A stretch of 64,000 nt of DNA from contig NZ_CP107841.1 in NCBI RefSeq assembly GCF_036346855.1, positions 6,762,001-6,826,000 of the forward strand, written 5' to 3'. This document shows, one piece after another, positions 23,394 through 33,144 of the stretch (positions are counted from its first letter, which is position 1; every line of letters starts with the position of its first letter). The DNA comes from Streptomyces europaeiscabiei. GTDB taxonomy: Bacteria; Actinomycetota; Actinomycetes; Streptomycetales; Streptomycetaceae. The notes beneath the pieces are model-generated. The model was not told where the DNA came from. It worked only from the letters and a program-made list of their open reading frames with translations, and did no database searches. Both the position numbers and the translations under genes were made by a program.

Positions 23394-25743
23394 GGAGCCC
23401 CTCCGGTCGCATCAGCCGCACCAGCGGCGGCATGCTCAGCATCGTGACCAGGACGACGATGCCCGTGCCGATGCCCGTCATCGACAGCACGCTCGGCCAG
23501 TCCACGGCCACCGGGAAGCCCGTCATCTTCAGCAGGACCGCCCCCAGGGTCAGTCCGACCGCCGACGCGAGGACGAGGCCCAGCGTGATCGGGATCGCCG
23601 TCTGCCACAGCACGGACAGACCGAGCGTGCGGCGCCGGGTGCCGAAGGCGACCAGCGCCGACAGCAGCTTCCTGCGTTCGCGCAGCTGCTCCAGCTGGGA
23701 GACGAGGAGGCTCGCGCCGATGAGGACGAGCACGGCGGACGCGCCGACCAGCAGACCGGTGCGGATGTCCGTGAACTGGTCCAGCCGGCGGGTCGAGGTC
23801 CACTCCCAGGTCCGGATCAGCGGATCGACGGCGACGGCGGCGTTGCGCACCTCGTCGAGCGCGTTCGGGACCGCGGGATCGGTGCGGACGTAGACGGTGC
23901 TGGAGAGTTCGTCCCCGGTCTTCGCCGGCAGGGCGCCCGGGGTGGCCAACAGTCCTTCCGCGCCCATCCGCAACGGGTCGGCCCGCTGCGACACCTGCTT
24001 CACCTCGCCCGGCAGCTTCCAGGCGGTCTCGGCCCCCGGCTCGTCCCCGCTGAAGGACGGGTCGAAGTACAGCGTGTTCCCCGGGGTGCCCAGCTTCGCC
24101 GGATCAGCCTCCCGGAGGCGCTCGGGGGTATCCAGCAGGAAGACGTCACCGTCTCGGCACGAGGGGAGGGCGGCGAGTTCGCGCAGCGCGGTGCAGTCGC
24201 CGACGGTCACCCCCACCCACGCCTCGGGGTCCTTGGCGGTGGGGGAGACCTCCGCGCTGGAGAGCACGGCGATGGCCCGGGCCCCCTTGGCCCGCTTCAG
24301 CTCCTTGGCGGCGACGCTCACCGGCAGGTCGTCCGGCAGCATCATCTCCATCTGGGTACGGGTGACGTCCTGGCCGGTCGACTCGGTGTACCTGCCCTCA
24401 ACACCCGCGAACAGCATCTGCAGGGCGATCGCGCCGGCCACCGCCACGGCGATGCCGTTGACCATGCGGGCCGCCGAGCCGCTGCTCAGCTGGAGCCTGC
24501 GGACCGCCAGCTGCCAGGAGAGGCTGCCGGAGCCGAGCCGGGCGACGAACGCCTCGACCACCCACGGCAGCAGCGCGGTGATGCCGAACAGCAGCAGCAC
24601 GACACCGCCGGTCACCATGTACTCGTTGAACTCCCCGCCTTCCGAGCCCTGGTCGATCATCGGGTAGAGCAGGGCGAGACCGGCGAGCGGCGGCAGCAGC
24701 CGCCACCAGAGCCTGCGGCGCGCGGGCCTGGCCGTACGGACCACGCCGAGCGGTTCGATGACGACGCCGCGCAGCGCGAACAGGGTGACGAGGACGGCGG
24801 CGGCGGGCACCGCGAGCGCCACCAGCAGGGCGAGCCCGGGGGAGGGGTCGAGGTAGCTCGGGAAGACACTGACGTCGAACACCTCGACGGAGCCGATGAC
24901 CTCCCGGCCGAGCAGGAAGACGAAGGTGCCGAACAGCAGCCCCAGCACGGCACCCGCGAGCGCCTCGCCCGCCGCGATCCTGCGCGTCATCCGCCCGTCC
25001 GAGCCGACCAGCCGCAGTGCCGCCAGCCTGCGGTCGCGCCGCTCGCCGCCGAACCGTACGGCCGTGGCGATGAAGACGGCGACCGGCATCAGCAGCACCA
25101 CGAAGACGACCAGTGTGAGCAGCAGGAGTATCGGGTCCATCTCCTCCTGCGGCTGGTCGGTCGTACCGAATCGGTCGATCCGTGCCACCACGGAGCCGTC
25201 GAGCCGTTTCGCGAGTCCTTCGGCTCCGGCGTAGTAGGCGAGTTCACCCGGGCCGATCAGCCCGGTCTCGCCGATGGTGCCCGCCGACCGGTACGGCAGC
25301 CGACCGCGCAGGAGTTCCCCGGCATCCGACTTCAGCAGGTCCGCGAGAGCGGGGGAGACGACCATCTCACCCGGCGCGGGGAACGACATGAGCCCCGGCG
25401 GCGGCGGCGCGTCCGGGCCCTCCTGTTCGAGGAGCCGTCCCCTGATCTCCTGGTGCCGGTACTCGGTGTCGGCGTCGGCGACGATCAGGCTCCGGTCGGT
25501 CGGCTTGGAGCGGGTGTTGTCGTCCAGGTAGCCGATGCCCCGGTCCTGCCGGGCGTCCTCGCGGGCTCCCCGGGTGTCCAGGGCGTTCGGTATGGCCGCG
25601 GTGAGCAGCAGCAGCGCGACCCCGAGACCGACGCCGACCGCGGTGAGCAGGGCGCGCACCCATCCCTCACGGCCCCCGGTGAAGGTGAACCGCACCCCCA
25701 TCGCCAGGTCCCGGTACCACTGGCGGACCACGGCGGAGCTCAT
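23383..25743 (-). CDS. ABC transporter permease, FtsX/MacB-like, two FtsX domains
   Basis: The protein has 786 residues with an N-terminal membrane helix, a large extracytoplasmic region and two sets of FtsX membrane bundles (about 180-430 and 640-780). It ends MLSMPPLVRLMRPEGLRTE. With the adjacent ATPase it forms a type VII ABC system, used for mechanotransmission or for antibiotic and lipoprotein export. The ATG overlaps the ATPase stop (ATGA at 25740-25743), so it is co-translated. The 3' end carries a 25-bp duplication. Confidence 0.88.
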   Translation of the reverse strand: MSSAVVRQWYRDLAMGVRFTFTGGREGWVRALLTAVGVGLGVALLLLTAAIPNALDTRGAREDARQDRGIGYLDDNTRSKPTDRSLIVADADTEYRHQEIRGRLLEQEGPDAPPPPGLMSFPAPGEMVVSPALADLLKSDAGELLRGRLPYRSAGTIGETGLIGPGELAYYAGAEGLAKRLDGSVVARIDRFGTTDQPQEEMDPILLLLTLVVFVVLLMPVAVFIATAVRFGGERRDRRLAALRLVGSDGRMTRRIAAGEALAGAVLGLLFGTFVFLLGREVIGSVEVFDVSVFPSYLDPSPGLALLVALAVPAAAVLVTLFALRGVVIEPLGVVRTARPARRRLWWRLLPPLAGLALLYPMIDQGSEGGEFNEYMVTGGVVLLLFGITALLPWVVEAFVARLGSGSLSWQLAVRRLQLSSGSAARMVNGIAVAVAGAIALQMLFAGVEGRYTESTGQDVTRTQMEMMLPDDLPVSVAAKELKRAKGARAIAVLSSAEVSPTAKDPEAWVGVTVGDCTALRELAALPSCRDGDVFLLDTPERLREADPAKLGTPGNTLYFDPSFSGDEPGAETAWKLPGEVKQVSQRADPLRMGAEGLLATPGALPAKTGDELSSTVYVRTDPAVPNALDEVRNAAVAVDPLIRTWEWTSTRRLDQFTDIRTGLLVGASAVLVLIGASLLVSQLEQLRERRKLLSALVAFGTRRRTLGLSVLWQTAIPITLGLVLASAVGLTLGAVLLKMTGFPVAVDWPSVLSMTGIGTGIVVLVTMLSMPPLVRLMRPEGLRTE

Positions 25744-26426
25744 ACGACGCGCTCCATGTCCCGCGACTTCCCGTCCCGTACGACGATCTCGCGGTCGGAG
25801 TACGCGGCCACCCGCGCCTCGTGCGTGACCAGGACGACGGCGGCGTTGGTGGACCGGGCGGCCTCGGTGAGCAGCTCCATCACCCGCTCGCCGTTGAGCG
25901 AGTCGAGCGCGCCGGTGGGCTCGTCCGCGAACAGCACCCGTGGACCGGTGACCAGCGCCCGGGCCACGGCGACCCGCTGGCCCTGACCGCCGGAGACCTC
26001 ACCGGGACGCTTGCGCGCGAGGTCGTCGACCTCCAGGCGCTCCATCCAGGCCAGGGCGGTCCGCTCGGACTCCTTGCGGGAGCCGCCGTTCAGCCGCAGC
26101 GGCAGCGCCACGTTCTCCACGCAGGTCAGCTCCGGCACGAGCTGGCCGAACTGGAAGACGAACCCGAACTCGCTGCGCCTCAGCGCGCTGCGCTGGGCGT
26201 CGTTCATGGTGGCCATCTCGCGGCCGTTGTACGTGATCGAGCCCGAGTCGGGCGGCACGATCCCGGCGAGGCAGTGCAGCAGCGTCGACTTGCCGGAGCC
26301 GGAGGGACCCATCACCGCGACGACCTCGCCGGGGTGGATGGAGAACTCGGCGCCGTCCAGGGCGTTGGTCGGCCCGTACGCCTTGCGCAGGTCGGTCGCG
26401 ACGAGCAGGGAGCCGGCGGGGGTCAT
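25740..26426 (-). CDS. ABC transporter ATP-binding protein (LolD/MacB type)
   Basis: The protein has 228 residues. Walker A is GPSGSGKST, the Q-loop FQFGQLVPELT, the signature VSGGQGQRVAVARAL, Walker B VLFADEPTGALD, and the switch His is in VTHEARVA. It starts ATG 26426, overlapping the PadR stop by one base, and its stop overlaps the permease start. The three-gene PadR-ATPase-permease operon resembles peptide- or drug-responsive export modules. Confidence 0.92.
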   Translation of the reverse strand: MTPAGSLLVATDLRKAYGPTNALDGAEFSIHPGEVVAVMGPSGSGKSTLLHCLAGIVPPDSGSITYNGREMATMNDAQRSALRRSEFGFVFQFGQLVPELTCVENVALPLRLNGGSRKESERTALAWMERLEVDDLARKRPGEVSGGQGQRVAVARALVTGPRVLFADEPTGALDSLNGERVMELLTEAARSTNAAVVLVTHEARVAAYSDREIVVRDGKSRDMERVV

Positions 26427-26950
26427 CACCGGACCACCGCCTCGGCCAGCTTGCCCAGTCGGGCGGCGGTCAGCTCCAGCCATCGCAGGTCGGCCTCCAG
26501 ATGGAACAGGGCGTGGTCGCAGATCAGTTGATCGGCCAGGTCGCCCTTGCGCTTGCGGTCGGTGAGGATGCGCATCATGCGCAGGTGCTCGGAACGCTGG
26601 GTGTCGAGGATGTCGGCCGCGTTCCGGCCGGTGAGCAGGGCGAGGACGACCTTCGTGTAGAGGGTCGACTGCAGATACGGCTCGGGCTTCTCGGGCGTCG
26701 CGAGCCACCGCTGGACATCCGTGATGCCCGCCTCCGTGATGGCGTACCGCTTGCGCTCGGGGCCGCCGCCGGGCTCGATGCCGTCGACCTCGACGAGGCC
26801 GTGCTTCAGCAGCCGCGACATCGTCGAGTAGACCTGGCCGTAGTGCAGCGGCCGGTCGTGACCGAACTTCTCGTCGAAGGCCCGCTTCAGGTCGTAACCG
26901 TGTCGGGGCCCGGACTCCAGGAGTCCCAGGAGAGTGTGACCGATGGACAT
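26426..26950 (-). CDS. PadR family transcriptional regulator
   Basis: The protein has 174 residues from ATG 26950. The N-terminal winged helix begins SIGHTLLGLLESGPRHGYDLKR and includes HYGQVYSTMSRLLKHGLVE, followed by a C-terminal helical dimerisation domain (PadR_C). It probably represses its own operon, including the ABC exporter. The sequence just upstream (26960-27003) contains repeated GTATAC/TGTATA half-sites of the kind PadR proteins bind. Confidence 0.88.
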   Translation of the reverse strand: MSIGHTLLGLLESGPRHGYDLKRAFDEKFGHDRPLHYGQVYSTMSRLLKHGLVEVDGIEPGGGPERKRYAITEAGITDVQRWLATPEKPEPYLQSTLYTKVVLALLTGRNAADILDTQRSEHLRMMRILTDRKRKGDLADQLICDHALFHLEADLRWLELTAARLGKLAEAVVR

Positions 26951-27295
26951 GAGCACGACTGTACACACGAGGTATACACCGCACGTATACATACCGTGTA
27001 TAGGTCGCCGCCGGGTGTGGAGGGGGCGCAGGTCAGAGCCGATTGTCACGGTTCTGTCACTGGCGTCGGTGGCTGCGGTGCGGCGACTCATGGGTCGGGT
27101 GGGGCAACCATCTGCCCTGTTGGAACGTCCGTTCCGTTGGGATGAGGTCTATGGGCGCGCGTGTCGCGTGCGCATTGTCACGCCGCCACAGGGCGGACCG
27201 ACTCCCTCTTGTCATAGTCCTCGGTGTTAGCTTGCTGAGCTGACATGACCTGAGTGACGTATGAGACCGAGCAGAAGTCGGAGCGGACCGGAGCC
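26951..27295. other. 345-base divergent promoter region
   Basis: This gap between the PadR operon and the penicillin-binding protein gene contains the operator at 26960-27003. Beyond that, only promoter-type sequence of somewhat lower GC is visible. Short right-reading ORFs here show no family features. Confidence 0.5.
26960..27003. promoter_or_regulatory. probable PadR operator with GTATAC repeats
   Basis: An AT-rich island in very GC-rich DNA holds GTACAC, GTATAC, GTATAC and TGTATA elements in close succession, including GTATAC-ACCGCAC-GTATAC and ATACA-TACCG-TGTAT dyads. It begins about 10 bases upstream of the padR start and would overlap its promoter, consistent with autorepression. Confidence 0.65.
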
Positions 27296-29677
27296 ATGGG
27301 ACGAGCGGAAGAAAGACGAGCGCGGCAGCGCGGCGGTCGCCGCGCGGCGCCCCAGCGCTCGTCCGGGAGCGAAGCAGGCGCGACGACGGCCGTCATAGGC
27401 ACGCCCGAGGGCGGCGGCCGGGCGGCGGCGAGGGCGGCGGCCAAGGGCGGCGGCAAGAAGCAGCAGAAGAGCTTCCTGCGCCGCCTCTTCACCTGGAAGA
27501 AGATCCTCGGCACGTTCTTCGGGGTCTGCCTGCTCGGCATGGGTGCCTTCGTCGTGCTGTACATGACGATCGAGATTCCCGCGGGGAACCCCGATGCGAC
27601 GAAGGAAAGCAACGTCTACAAGTTTTCCGACGGCAAGACCGTTCTCGCCCGTACCGGCAGCAAGAACCGCGAGATCGTCGAACTCAAGGACGTCCCCAAG
27701 AACGTTCAGCTGGCCTTCGTCGCCGCCGAGAACAAGACCTTCTACGAGGACCCCGGCGTCGACTTCAGGGGCATGACCCGAGGCCTGCTCAACACCTTGT
27801 CCGGCAAGGGCAAGCAGGGCGGCTCGACGATCACCCAGCAGTACGTCAAGAACTACTACCTGACGTCCGACCAGACGGTGACCCGCAAGCTCAACGAGCT
27901 GGTCATCTCCCTGAAGCTGGAGCGCGAGCAGTCCAAGGACTACATCCTCGCGGGCTATATCAACACCAGCTACTACGGCCGTGGCGCCTGGGGCATCCAG
28001 GCCGCCGCCCAGGCGTACTACCGCAAGGACGCCGACAAACTCACCGTCCCGGAGGGCGCGTACCTCGCCGCGCTGCTCCAGGCGCCCAGCCAGTACGACC
28101 TGGCCACCGCCACCCCCACGGGCCGGAAGCTGGTCACGAACCGCTGGAACTACGTGCTCGACAACATGGTCGAGATGCAGGACCTGACCAAGCTGACCGC
28201 CTCGGAGCGGGAGGGCATGAAGCTCCCCAAGCCGAAGCCGCCCCAGGCCGCTCCCGACATGGCGGGCCAGAACGGCTACCTGGTCGAGGCCGCCAACAAC
28301 CAGCTGGCCAGAACGCTCGTGGCCAACGGCGACGCGGACGACGTCGAGGAGGCCAAGACGAAGATCGACGCGGGCGGTTGGACCATCACGCTGAACATCA
28401 ACCCGAAGAAGCAGGTCGCGCTGGAGAAGGCCGTCAAGCAACGCCTCACCAGCAAGCTCGACACGAAGAAGCGCAAGGTCGACAAGTACATCCAGGCCGG
28501 CGCGGTCTCCGTCGACCCGAAGACCGGCAAGGTTCTCGCGATGTACGGCGGCGTCGACTACGTGAAGCACTTCACGAACAACGCCATGCGCCGGGACTAC
28601 CAGCCCGCCTCCACCTTCAAGCCGGTGATCCTCGCTGCGGCCATCGACGGGGACGCCGAGACGCAGGATGGCGACCCGATCACCGCCAGCACGGTCTACG
28701 ACGGTGACAGCCGGCACAAGGTGACGGACAACGGCACCGCGGTCGGCTTCAACCCGCCGAACGAGGACAACGTCAACTACGGCGACGTCACCGTGCAGGC
28801 CGCCATGAACAAGTCCATCAACTCCGTCTTCGCGCAGATGGGCGTCGACGTGGGCATGGAGAAGGTCATGGAGGTCGCCGGGAAGCTCGGCATGGACACC
28901 GAGGGCATGCAGGCGGTCCCCGCCCAGACCCTGGGTTCCATGGGCGCGAGCCCGCTGGAGATGGCCGGCATCTACGCCACCCTCGACAACCACGGCAAGA
29001 AGGTCACCCCGACCATCATCGCCTCGGCCACGCGCCGGGACGAGCCGGTCGAGTTCCCCGAGGCGATCGGCGAACGGGTGATCAGCGCAGAGGCCGCCGA
29101 CACGGTCACCTCGGTCCTCACCGGCGTGGTCGACGACGGTACGGCCAAGACGTCCGTCCGTGACAACCCGGCCCGCAACGGCCAGCAGGTCGCCGGCAAG
29201 ACGGGTACGTCCGACGAGAACCGCTCCGCCTGGTTCACCGGCTACACGCCGAACCTCGTGACCTCCGTCGGCCTCTTCGGCGAGGACATGAGCAAGGGCG
29301 GCAAGCACGTCTCGATGTACAACGCCGTCGGCGTCCCCCGGGTCAACGGCGGTGGCTTCCCCGCCCAGATCTGGGCCACCTACACCTTCGGCGTCATGGG
29401 CGAGCCCACCAAGTTCAAACTGGACACCAAGCAGGGCGCCGCCGTCGCGCCCACCGCGTCGCCGACCCCCTCGGACACCCCGAGCGAGACCCCGTCGGAG
29501 ACCCCCACCACCGAGGAACCGACGAGCGAGGCCCCGACGACCCCGGAGGAGACCCCGGAGACCACCCCGGAGACAACACCGGAGGAGACCCCGGAGACGA
29601 CCCCGGAGGAGACTCCGTCGGACGACGGCGGCATCGAGTTCCCGACGGATCCCAACGATCCACAGGTTGACGACTAG
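27296..29677 (+). CDS. bifunctional penicillin-binding protein (class A, PBP1A-like)
   Basis: The product has 793 residues from ATG 27296 (GTG 27254 is an alternative). A basic cytoplasmic N-terminus and one membrane helix (about 70-90) lead to a glycosyltransferase 51 domain with AAENKTFYEDPGVD and GGSTITQQYVKNYYL. The transpeptidase domain has S439-x-x-K (PASTFKP), SIN and K635-T-G-T. The C-terminal tail is Thr/Pro/Glu-rich with repeated PEETPETTP. It polymerises and cross-links peptidoglycan outside the membrane. The transcript ends at a perfect hairpin 20 bases downstream. Confidence 0.92.
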   Translation: MGRAEERRARQRGGRRAAPQRSSGSEAGATTAVIGTPEGGGRAAARAAAKGGGKKQQKSFLRRLFTWKKILGTFFGVCLLGMGAFVVLYMTIEIPAGNPDATKESNVYKFSDGKTVLARTGSKNREIVELKDVPKNVQLAFVAAENKTFYEDPGVDFRGMTRGLLNTLSGKGKQGGSTITQQYVKNYYLTSDQTVTRKLNELVISLKLEREQSKDYILAGYINTSYYGRGAWGIQAAAQAYYRKDADKLTVPEGAYLAALLQAPSQYDLATATPTGRKLVTNRWNYVLDNMVEMQDLTKLTASEREGMKLPKPKPPQAAPDMAGQNGYLVEAANNQLARTLVANGDADDVEEAKTKIDAGGWTITLNINPKKQVALEKAVKQRLTSKLDTKKRKVDKYIQAGAVSVDPKTGKVLAMYGGVDYVKHFTNNAMRRDYQPASTFKPVILAAAIDGDAETQDGDPITASTVYDGDSRHKVTDNGTAVGFNPPNEDNVNYGDVTVQAAMNKSINSVFAQMGVDVGMEKVMEVAGKLGMDTEGMQAVPAQTLGSMGASPLEMAGIYATLDNHGKKVTPTIIASATRRDEPVEFPEAIGERVISAEAADTVTSVLTGVVDDGTAKTSVRDNPARNGQQVAGKTGTSDENRSAWFTGYTPNLVTSVGLFGEDMSKGGKHVSMYNAVGVPRVNGGGFPAQIWATYTFGVMGEPTKFKLDTKQGAAVAPTASPTPSDTPSETPSETPTTEEPTSEAPTTPEETPETTPETTPEETPETTPEETPSDDGGIEFPTDPNDPQVDD

Positions 29678-29697
29678 CGCCTGCCGCACACGAAAGA

Positions 29698-29731
29698 AGG
29701 GCGCCCGGTGAATTCACCGGGCGCCCTTTCG
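29698..29731. terminator. strong bidirectional hairpin after the PBP gene
   Basis: AAGGGCGCCCGGTGAATTCACCGGGCGCCCTT forms a perfect stem with essentially no loop and a T-run on the right side. It separates the right-reading PBP gene from the left-reading phosphatase gene. Confidence 0.88.
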
Positions 29732-29780
29732 CGCCCCTGAGGGGCACGCGGCTGTGTCGATGTGCGGCTCCGCCGCGTGG

Positions 29781-29810
29781 GCGCGATCAGCCACGACGGA
29801 CCCGCAGCCC
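29781..29810. repeat. dispersed intergenic repeat, partial copy 2
   Basis: GCGCGATCAGCCACGACGGA followed by CCCGCAGCCC matches the right half of the copies at 22593 and 38921. The left half is replaced by GCCCCTGAGGGGCACGCGGC. Confidence 0.6.
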
Positions 29811-29888
29811 GAAGCGCACGGCCGCCCCCGAGTGCCGGGCGGCACAGTCACCCCCGAGTGCCGGGCGCGGCTCAGCCCAGCGGAGCGC

Positions 29889-31994
29889 TCACGCCTGATT
29901 GAGCTCGAACCAGACAACCTTTCCCGCACTCAACCGAGTGGCTCCCCACCGCTTCGCCAGCCGATTGACCAGGTAGAGCCCACGGCCCCCCTCGTCCGTC
30001 GCCCGGGCCTGCCGAAGTCGAGGCAACTGCGGCACGTCATCGGTCACCTCGCACCGCAGCACATCGGTCCGCAACAGCCGCAGGGTGACCGGCCGAGTCG
30101 CATACCGCACCGCGTTGGTGACGACCTCGCTGATGAGCAGCTCGACGGAGTCGGTCAACTCCTCGAGCCCCCAGCGGGACAACGCATGCCGGGCCAGCCG
30201 ACGCGCCCGCCCCGGAGCCATCTCCTCCGGCTCCAGGAACCAGTACGCGACATCGCTGGGAGCGATCCCATCGAACCGCGCGGCGAGCAGCGCGATGTCG
30301 TCGTCCCGGTCCCCCGGGCCGAGCATGTCGAGCACCTCGTCGCACAGCGCTTCCAGCGGCGGCGGATGATCCGGCCCGGTCAACTGCGCGGTCGCGGCCA
30401 GCTTCTCCCGCAACTGCTCTATCCCGGTCCACACGTCCCGGAGCCGGGACTCCACGAGCCCGTCGGTGTACAGCAACAGCGTGCCACCGGCCGGCGCGTC
30501 CAGCTCCACCGCCTCGAAGTCCACGCCGCCCACACCGATCGGCGCACCCGGCGGCACCCGCAGCACCTCGGCTCGCCCGCCCAGATGCAGCAGCACAGGC
30601 GGCGGATGCCCGGCGTTGGCGATGGTGATCCGGTGCGAGACCGGGTCGTACACGGCGTACAGACAGGTCGCCATGCGATCCGTACCGAGCCGCTGAGCCT
30701 GCTCGTCGAGGTGGTGCAGCACCTCCTGCGGCGGAAGGTCCAGCCCCGCCAGCGTCTGCGCGGTGGTCCGCAACTGCCCCATGATCGCGGCCGAGGTCAT
30801 CGAATGACCCATCACGTCACCCACCACCAGCGCGACCCGGCTCCCCGGCAGGGGAATCGCGTCGTACCAGTCGCCGCCGACCCGCGCCGTCTCGGCGGCC
30901 GGCAGATACCGGTGCGCGAGCCGTACGCCGGTGCAGCGCGGCAGCGCCTCCGGCAGCATCGTGCGCTGCAGCTCGTCGGCGATGTACGCCTCGCGGCCGT
31001 ACAGCACCGCCTTGTCGATGCCGAGCGCGCTGTGCGTGGCGAGCTGGGCGGCGACCAGCAGGTCGTCCTGCTCGAACGCCTCCCGCTCCGGACGGCGCAG
31101 GAAGACGGCCGCGCCGATCACCCGGCGCCGGCCGCGCAGCGGGGCGAGGATCGCCCGCTGGCCGGTCGGTACGGTCAGTTCGGCGTCCGGGCCGAGCAGT
31201 TCGGGCAGCGCGTCGTGCGCGGCGGGCGCGTCCGCGAAGACCGGCCGCACGCCCCGCAGTACCTCGGCGAGCGCCCCGCCGGGCCGTACCTCGCACTGCT
31301 CGGCGGTGACGACCGCCAGATCGACGGGCTGCTCGGGCTGGAGCGCGGGCATGAAGCCGCCCTCGGTGTCCCGTTCCTCGGGGATCCGGTCGGTGCGGCG
31401 CAGCCGCAGCACCATGGGCCCGGTGGGCCGCTCGTCGCCGACCGGCAGCGGCTCGCGCAGGTACACGAGGATCGCGTCCGAGAACGTCGGCACGGTGGCC
31501 CGGCACAGACCCATCACGATCTCGTCCAGGTCTATGCCCCGGGCGATCCGCCGGGTCGCGGCGCCCACGAACCGCAGCCGGTCGCCGTCCCGCCGCATGG
31601 GCATGGGGGCGCCCGGTGGCACTCCCTGCCCGCTGCGCCGTTCCAGACCGCCAACGGCTCCGCCGGACCGGTCCGGCTCACCGCCGGGCTGCGCCGGGAT
31701 GGTCTCCGGTGCGGGCCGCGGGCGGTGCGGGTCCGGCTCGGTGGCCTGGGAGTGCTCGGAGAGCGCCGGCTGGGCGTGCTCCGAGGGGGCCTGTCCGCTC
31801 TTCGCGCACGGGGCCGCGGTGCCGGGCTCGGCCTGCGCGTCACCCGTGCGTGCCTGAGCGGGTAAAGCCGCGGCGGGCGTGGTGCGCATCGGCTCCTGGG
31901 TACGCAGGAGCGCCCCGCGGGGATCCGTGGGGCCTGCGGCGCTCTGAGGGCGCTCGTGGGAGGTGGGGTGCTCCGTCACGCGTGTCGAATCCAT
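29889..31994 (-). CDS. SpoIIE-type PP2C phosphatase with GAF and C-terminal HATPase domains
   Basis: The protein has 701 residues. An N-terminal Ala/Pro-rich segment is followed by a GAF-like sensor region (about 150-330). A SpoIIE/PP2C phosphatase domain (about 330-550) has YLPAAETARVGGDWYDAIPL, VVGDVMGHSM and LLYTDGLVESR. A C-terminal anti-sigma-type HATPase domain has SEVVTNAVRYA and DEGGRGLYLV. Such Streptomyces proteins combine phosphatase and kinase-like functions to control anti-sigma factor antagonists. The start ATG 31994 has GGACGG upstream. Trp-Phe-Glu near the end (KVVWFELNQA) is typical. Confidence 0.9.
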   Translation of the reverse strand: MDSTRVTEHPTSHERPQSAAGPTDPRGALLRTQEPMRTTPAAALPAQARTGDAQAEPGTAAPCAKSGQAPSEHAQPALSEHSQATEPDPHRPRPAPETIPAQPGGEPDRSGGAVGGLERRSGQGVPPGAPMPMRRDGDRLRFVGAATRRIARGIDLDEIVMGLCRATVPTFSDAILVYLREPLPVGDERPTGPMVLRLRRTDRIPEERDTEGGFMPALQPEQPVDLAVVTAEQCEVRPGGALAEVLRGVRPVFADAPAAHDALPELLGPDAELTVPTGQRAILAPLRGRRRVIGAAVFLRRPEREAFEQDDLLVAAQLATHSALGIDKAVLYGREAYIADELQRTMLPEALPRCTGVRLAHRYLPAAETARVGGDWYDAIPLPGSRVALVVGDVMGHSMTSAAIMGQLRTTAQTLAGLDLPPQEVLHHLDEQAQRLGTDRMATCLYAVYDPVSHRITIANAGHPPPVLLHLGGRAEVLRVPPGAPIGVGGVDFEAVELDAPAGGTLLLYTDGLVESRLRDVWTGIEQLREKLAATAQLTGPDHPPPLEALCDEVLDMLGPGDRDDDIALLAARFDGIAPSDVAYWFLEPEEMAPGRARRLARHALSRWGLEELTDSVELLISEVVTNAVRYATRPVTLRLLRTDVLRCEVTDDVPQLPRLRQARATDEGGRGLYLVNRLAKRWGATRLSAGKVVWFELNQA

Positions 31995-32337
31995 CCGTCC
32001 GGGACTGCGCGTTGTGTGCGCAGTGCGTCCCGCAAACCCGATACTTCGTCCCGCAGAAAGGCCGATACCCGGATTACGTGTCCTGGGAACGGAATTCCCG
32101 CGTGGTCAGAGGCAGTTCCTGTGCCACACACGGTACCGGCGGGCCCGCGGAACGACAGTACTGCCCGTCCGTCGGGCCGTCTCCGGCTCGTCCCGGTGTA
32201 ACCCTCGTACCCCTTGATCACGTCTTGCCGCCCCTCGGTGACGTACGGTCAAGCCTTGCCCGGACTGCGGGAGTTACCCCTGTGAACTCTTGCGGAGGAC
32301 GATCCTACGGTTGCGGACCGGGGGCGCATCAAGGGTC
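31995..32337. other. 343-base gap, promoter of the SpoIIE-type gene
   Basis: No gene seen. The gap lies between the end of the DUF402 gene and the start of the phosphatase gene, both left-reading. I find no clear terminator hairpin or known riboswitch in it. Confidence 0.4.
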
Positions 32338-33030
32338 TCATGAGGCCAAGTGCGCGGGCGTACGGTCCCAGTCGTCCGGGAGAGACGGTACTCCCCATGC
32401 CGGATTCGGGCGCCAGTGCTGCCAACCGTCCGAGAACGGCGGGCCCCACGCACGGATCACCTCCACCGCGGAGTGACCCGCCTCCCGGACCCGCTCGGCC
32501 GCCGACGCGTCCATCAGGCCGTCCTGCTGAGCCTGCGCGAACTCGTCCTCGTCGAGCCAGTTCCAGGACCGGTCCGGGTACACGCAGATGTCCAGGAAGT
32601 GGTCCTCGGAGTCCACGCCGCCGTCCCAACGGGCCAGCGGCGTCTCCAGATTGACGTACCAGTTCTTGAAACGCCAACCCTGCTCCCAGAACAGCCACAC
32701 CGACCACGGCTCGCCCGGTCGCGCCAGCTTCAACACGCCGGTGCCGGACCAGCGGCCGAGCCGCACACTCCGGGGCTTCTTGTACCGGGAGTCCAGCGGT
32801 TCCGAGTTCAGCGAGGTGCCGTCCGCCAGCACGGGCCGTACACACTCGGTACCGGGCGCCATCCACACGGCCAGCAGTTCCTCGTCGTCGCGTACGACCG
32901 TGACGGGGCGCGCGATATGGAAGCGTTCGCCGCCGTTCTCCCGGTAGCGCCACAGGATCTGACTCCCGGGCTCCCAGAACTCCGCCGATCCGCCCGCTTC
33001 CGCTCGTCTCACCACTCCGTCGTCTCCCAT
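32338..33030 (-). CDS. DUF402 domain protein
   Basis: The protein has 230 residues. The DUF402/FomD-like core is seen in WRYRENGGERFHIARPVTVVRDD, the central WEQGWRFKNWYVNLETPLARWDGGVDSEDHFLDICVYPD and WLDEDEFAQAQ. The fold is shared with nucleotide diphosphatases such as FomD (fosfomycin biosynthesis), which use metal bound by the Asp/Glu-rich region. The actual substrate is unknown. The start ATG 33030 is inferred from the frame; it is probably monocistronic. Confidence 0.85.
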   Translation of the reverse strand: MGDDGVVRRAEAGGSAEFWEPGSQILWRYRENGGERFHIARPVTVVRDDEELLAVWMAPGTECVRPVLADGTSLNSEPLDSRYKKPRSVRLGRWSGTGVLKLARPGEPWSVWLFWEQGWRFKNWYVNLETPLARWDGGVDSEDHFLDICVYPDRSWNWLDEDEFAQAQQDGLMDASAAERVREAGHSAVEVIRAWGPPFSDGWQHWRPNPAWGVPSLPDDWDRTPAHLAS

Positions 33031-33144
33031 GCGCAGATATTAGGTGTCATGCGCATATGACGCTGCGGTACCGGTCACGGTTCACGCCTTGGCGGGAATC
33101 GGTTACCCGCGTGACACCTGAGAAGGCTGGAACTCGCCGTACGG

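Noticed and set aside
27227..29689. An 820-codon minus-strand frame opposite the PBP gene
   Set aside because: The product is low-complexity Val/Arg/Gly/Asp and mirrors the sense gene; the PBP on the plus strand has complete catalytic motifs.
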